A stretch of DNA of 14,012 nt from a bacterium (GTDB taxonomy: Bacteria > JACRDZ01 > JAQUKH01), in assembly GCA_028719205.1 (NCBI GenBank), contig JAQUKH010000048.1:1-14012 (forward strand), in the 5' to 3' direction. Position numbers and translations under genes: made by a program. The stretch's first letter is position 1. The number at the start of each line of letters is the position of its first letter. Shown one piece after another: positions 13,654 through 14,012 of the stretch. The notes below the pieces were generated by a model that ran no database searches, had not been told where the DNA came from, and saw only the letters and a list, made by a program, of their open reading frames with translations.

Positions 13654-14012
13654 TTAATTATTCAATAATTTTTTTATTCTTTGAAGCAGATCCTTTGAGT
13701 CAAACGGTTTGGTAACATAATCATCAGCACCGACTGATTTTCCCATTTCTTTATCAGAATCCTGCACACGCGCGGAAAATAAAATTATAGGGATTTTTTT
13801 GTATTTATCATCGAATTTAAGCAACCTGCAGACTTTGTAACCGTCCAGTTTCGGAAGCATCAGATCCAAAACTATCAAATCCGGATTTTCACTTTTAGCT
13901 TTTTCCAAACCCTCCTGCCCGTCGCCGGCGGTAACGACCTCATAATTATTTGCCTCCAGCCTTGCTTTCAGAACATCAACCAGTTCAGTTTCATCATCGA
14001 CTATTAATATCT
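13654..14012 (-). CDS. CheY-like single-domain response regulator, 5' end beyond the window
   Basis: Receiver domain that becomes phosphorylated on Asp. The frame is open to the right edge and adds 34 residues before the first internal Met at 13908. It begins ILIVDDETELVDVLKARLEA, so only the first residue or two are missing. The acidic pair is in VDDE, the phosphoacceptor Asp in LIVLDLMLPKLDGY, the switch Ser in ILFSARVQ and the conserved Lys in VTKPFD. There is no output domain: it stops after KKLLNN, with 118 residues visible. It lies 20 bp upstream of pilB on the same strand, so it may be the first gene of the operon or the end of a preceding signalling set. Whether it controls the pilus, as PilG/PilH do elsewhere, is inference. 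Confidence 0.92.
   Translation of the reverse strand, partial: ILIVDDETELVDVLKARLEANNYEVVTAGDGQEGLEKAKSENPDLIVLDLMLPKLDGYKVCRLLKFDDKYKKIPIILFSARVQDSDKEMGKSVGADDYVTKPFDSKDLLQRIKKLLNN

Noticed and set aside
175-14012. A true type II secretion system rather than a type IV pilus
   Set aside because: The pilins and PilC/PilB cannot decide this alone, but PilM, PilN, PilO, a PilP-like protein, a PilX-like pilin and a large LamG PilW favour a pilus. Without PilT and PilD a secretion role is not excluded.

Overview
All recognisable genes in this window lie on the minus strand, so the locus reads from right to left. It is one long, tightly packed type IV pilus (T4P) or type II secretion-like assembly cluster. 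In transcription order it holds: a CheY-like receiver (cut by the right edge), the assembly ATPase PilB, the platform protein PilC, two tandemly duplicated major pilins, a PilV-like minor pilin, a very large PilW-like minor pilin carrying two LamG domains, a secreted protein of seven 51-residue repeats (predicted seven-bladed beta-propeller), a PilX-like minor pilin, a Soj/ParA-type ATPase, a PilM-PilN fusion, PilO, a PilP/GspC-like protein and the secretin PilQ. A short possible gene start runs off the left edge.

The organism is a diderm (secretin, periplasmic alignment proteins) with moderate to low GC. The architecture (GspG-like pilins, fused PilM-PilN, short PilQ without AMIN domains, LamG-bearing pseudopilin, ParA inside the cluster, intergenic TTTCAGC-like heptamer repeats) suggests an uncultivated lineage such as Omnitrophota, Elusimicrobiota or relatives. 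This placement is inference and cannot be settled from the window.

Region by region: 14012-13654 is the receiver. 13633-10644 holds the cytoplasmic motor and inner-membrane platform, with an 80-bp junction of inverted heptamer repeats between pilB and pilC. 10632-9613 holds the two major pilins, produced by a 558-bp tandem duplication that also copied the last 26 codons of pilC. 9540-5174 is the minor-pilin and putative tip-adhesin module, entered after a second heptamer inverted repeat. 5163-175 holds ParA and the M-N-O-P-Q envelope-spanning alignment complex. Several start/stop overlaps (4, 4, 8, 26 and about 31 bp) imply translational coupling. No internal terminator was seen, so the genes probably form one operon whose promoter lies beyond the right edge.

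The working model: PilB hydrolyses ATP and acts through PilC to polymerise one or both pilins. The PilM-PilN fusion, PilO and PilP connect this motor to PilQ. The PilV/PilW/PilX-like proteins prime the fibre, and the LamG pseudopilin and propeller protein may form a surface-exposed adhesive tip analogous to the minor pilin-PilY1 tip complex. ParA may position the machine. No retraction ATPase (PilT) or prepilin peptidase (PilD) is in the window.
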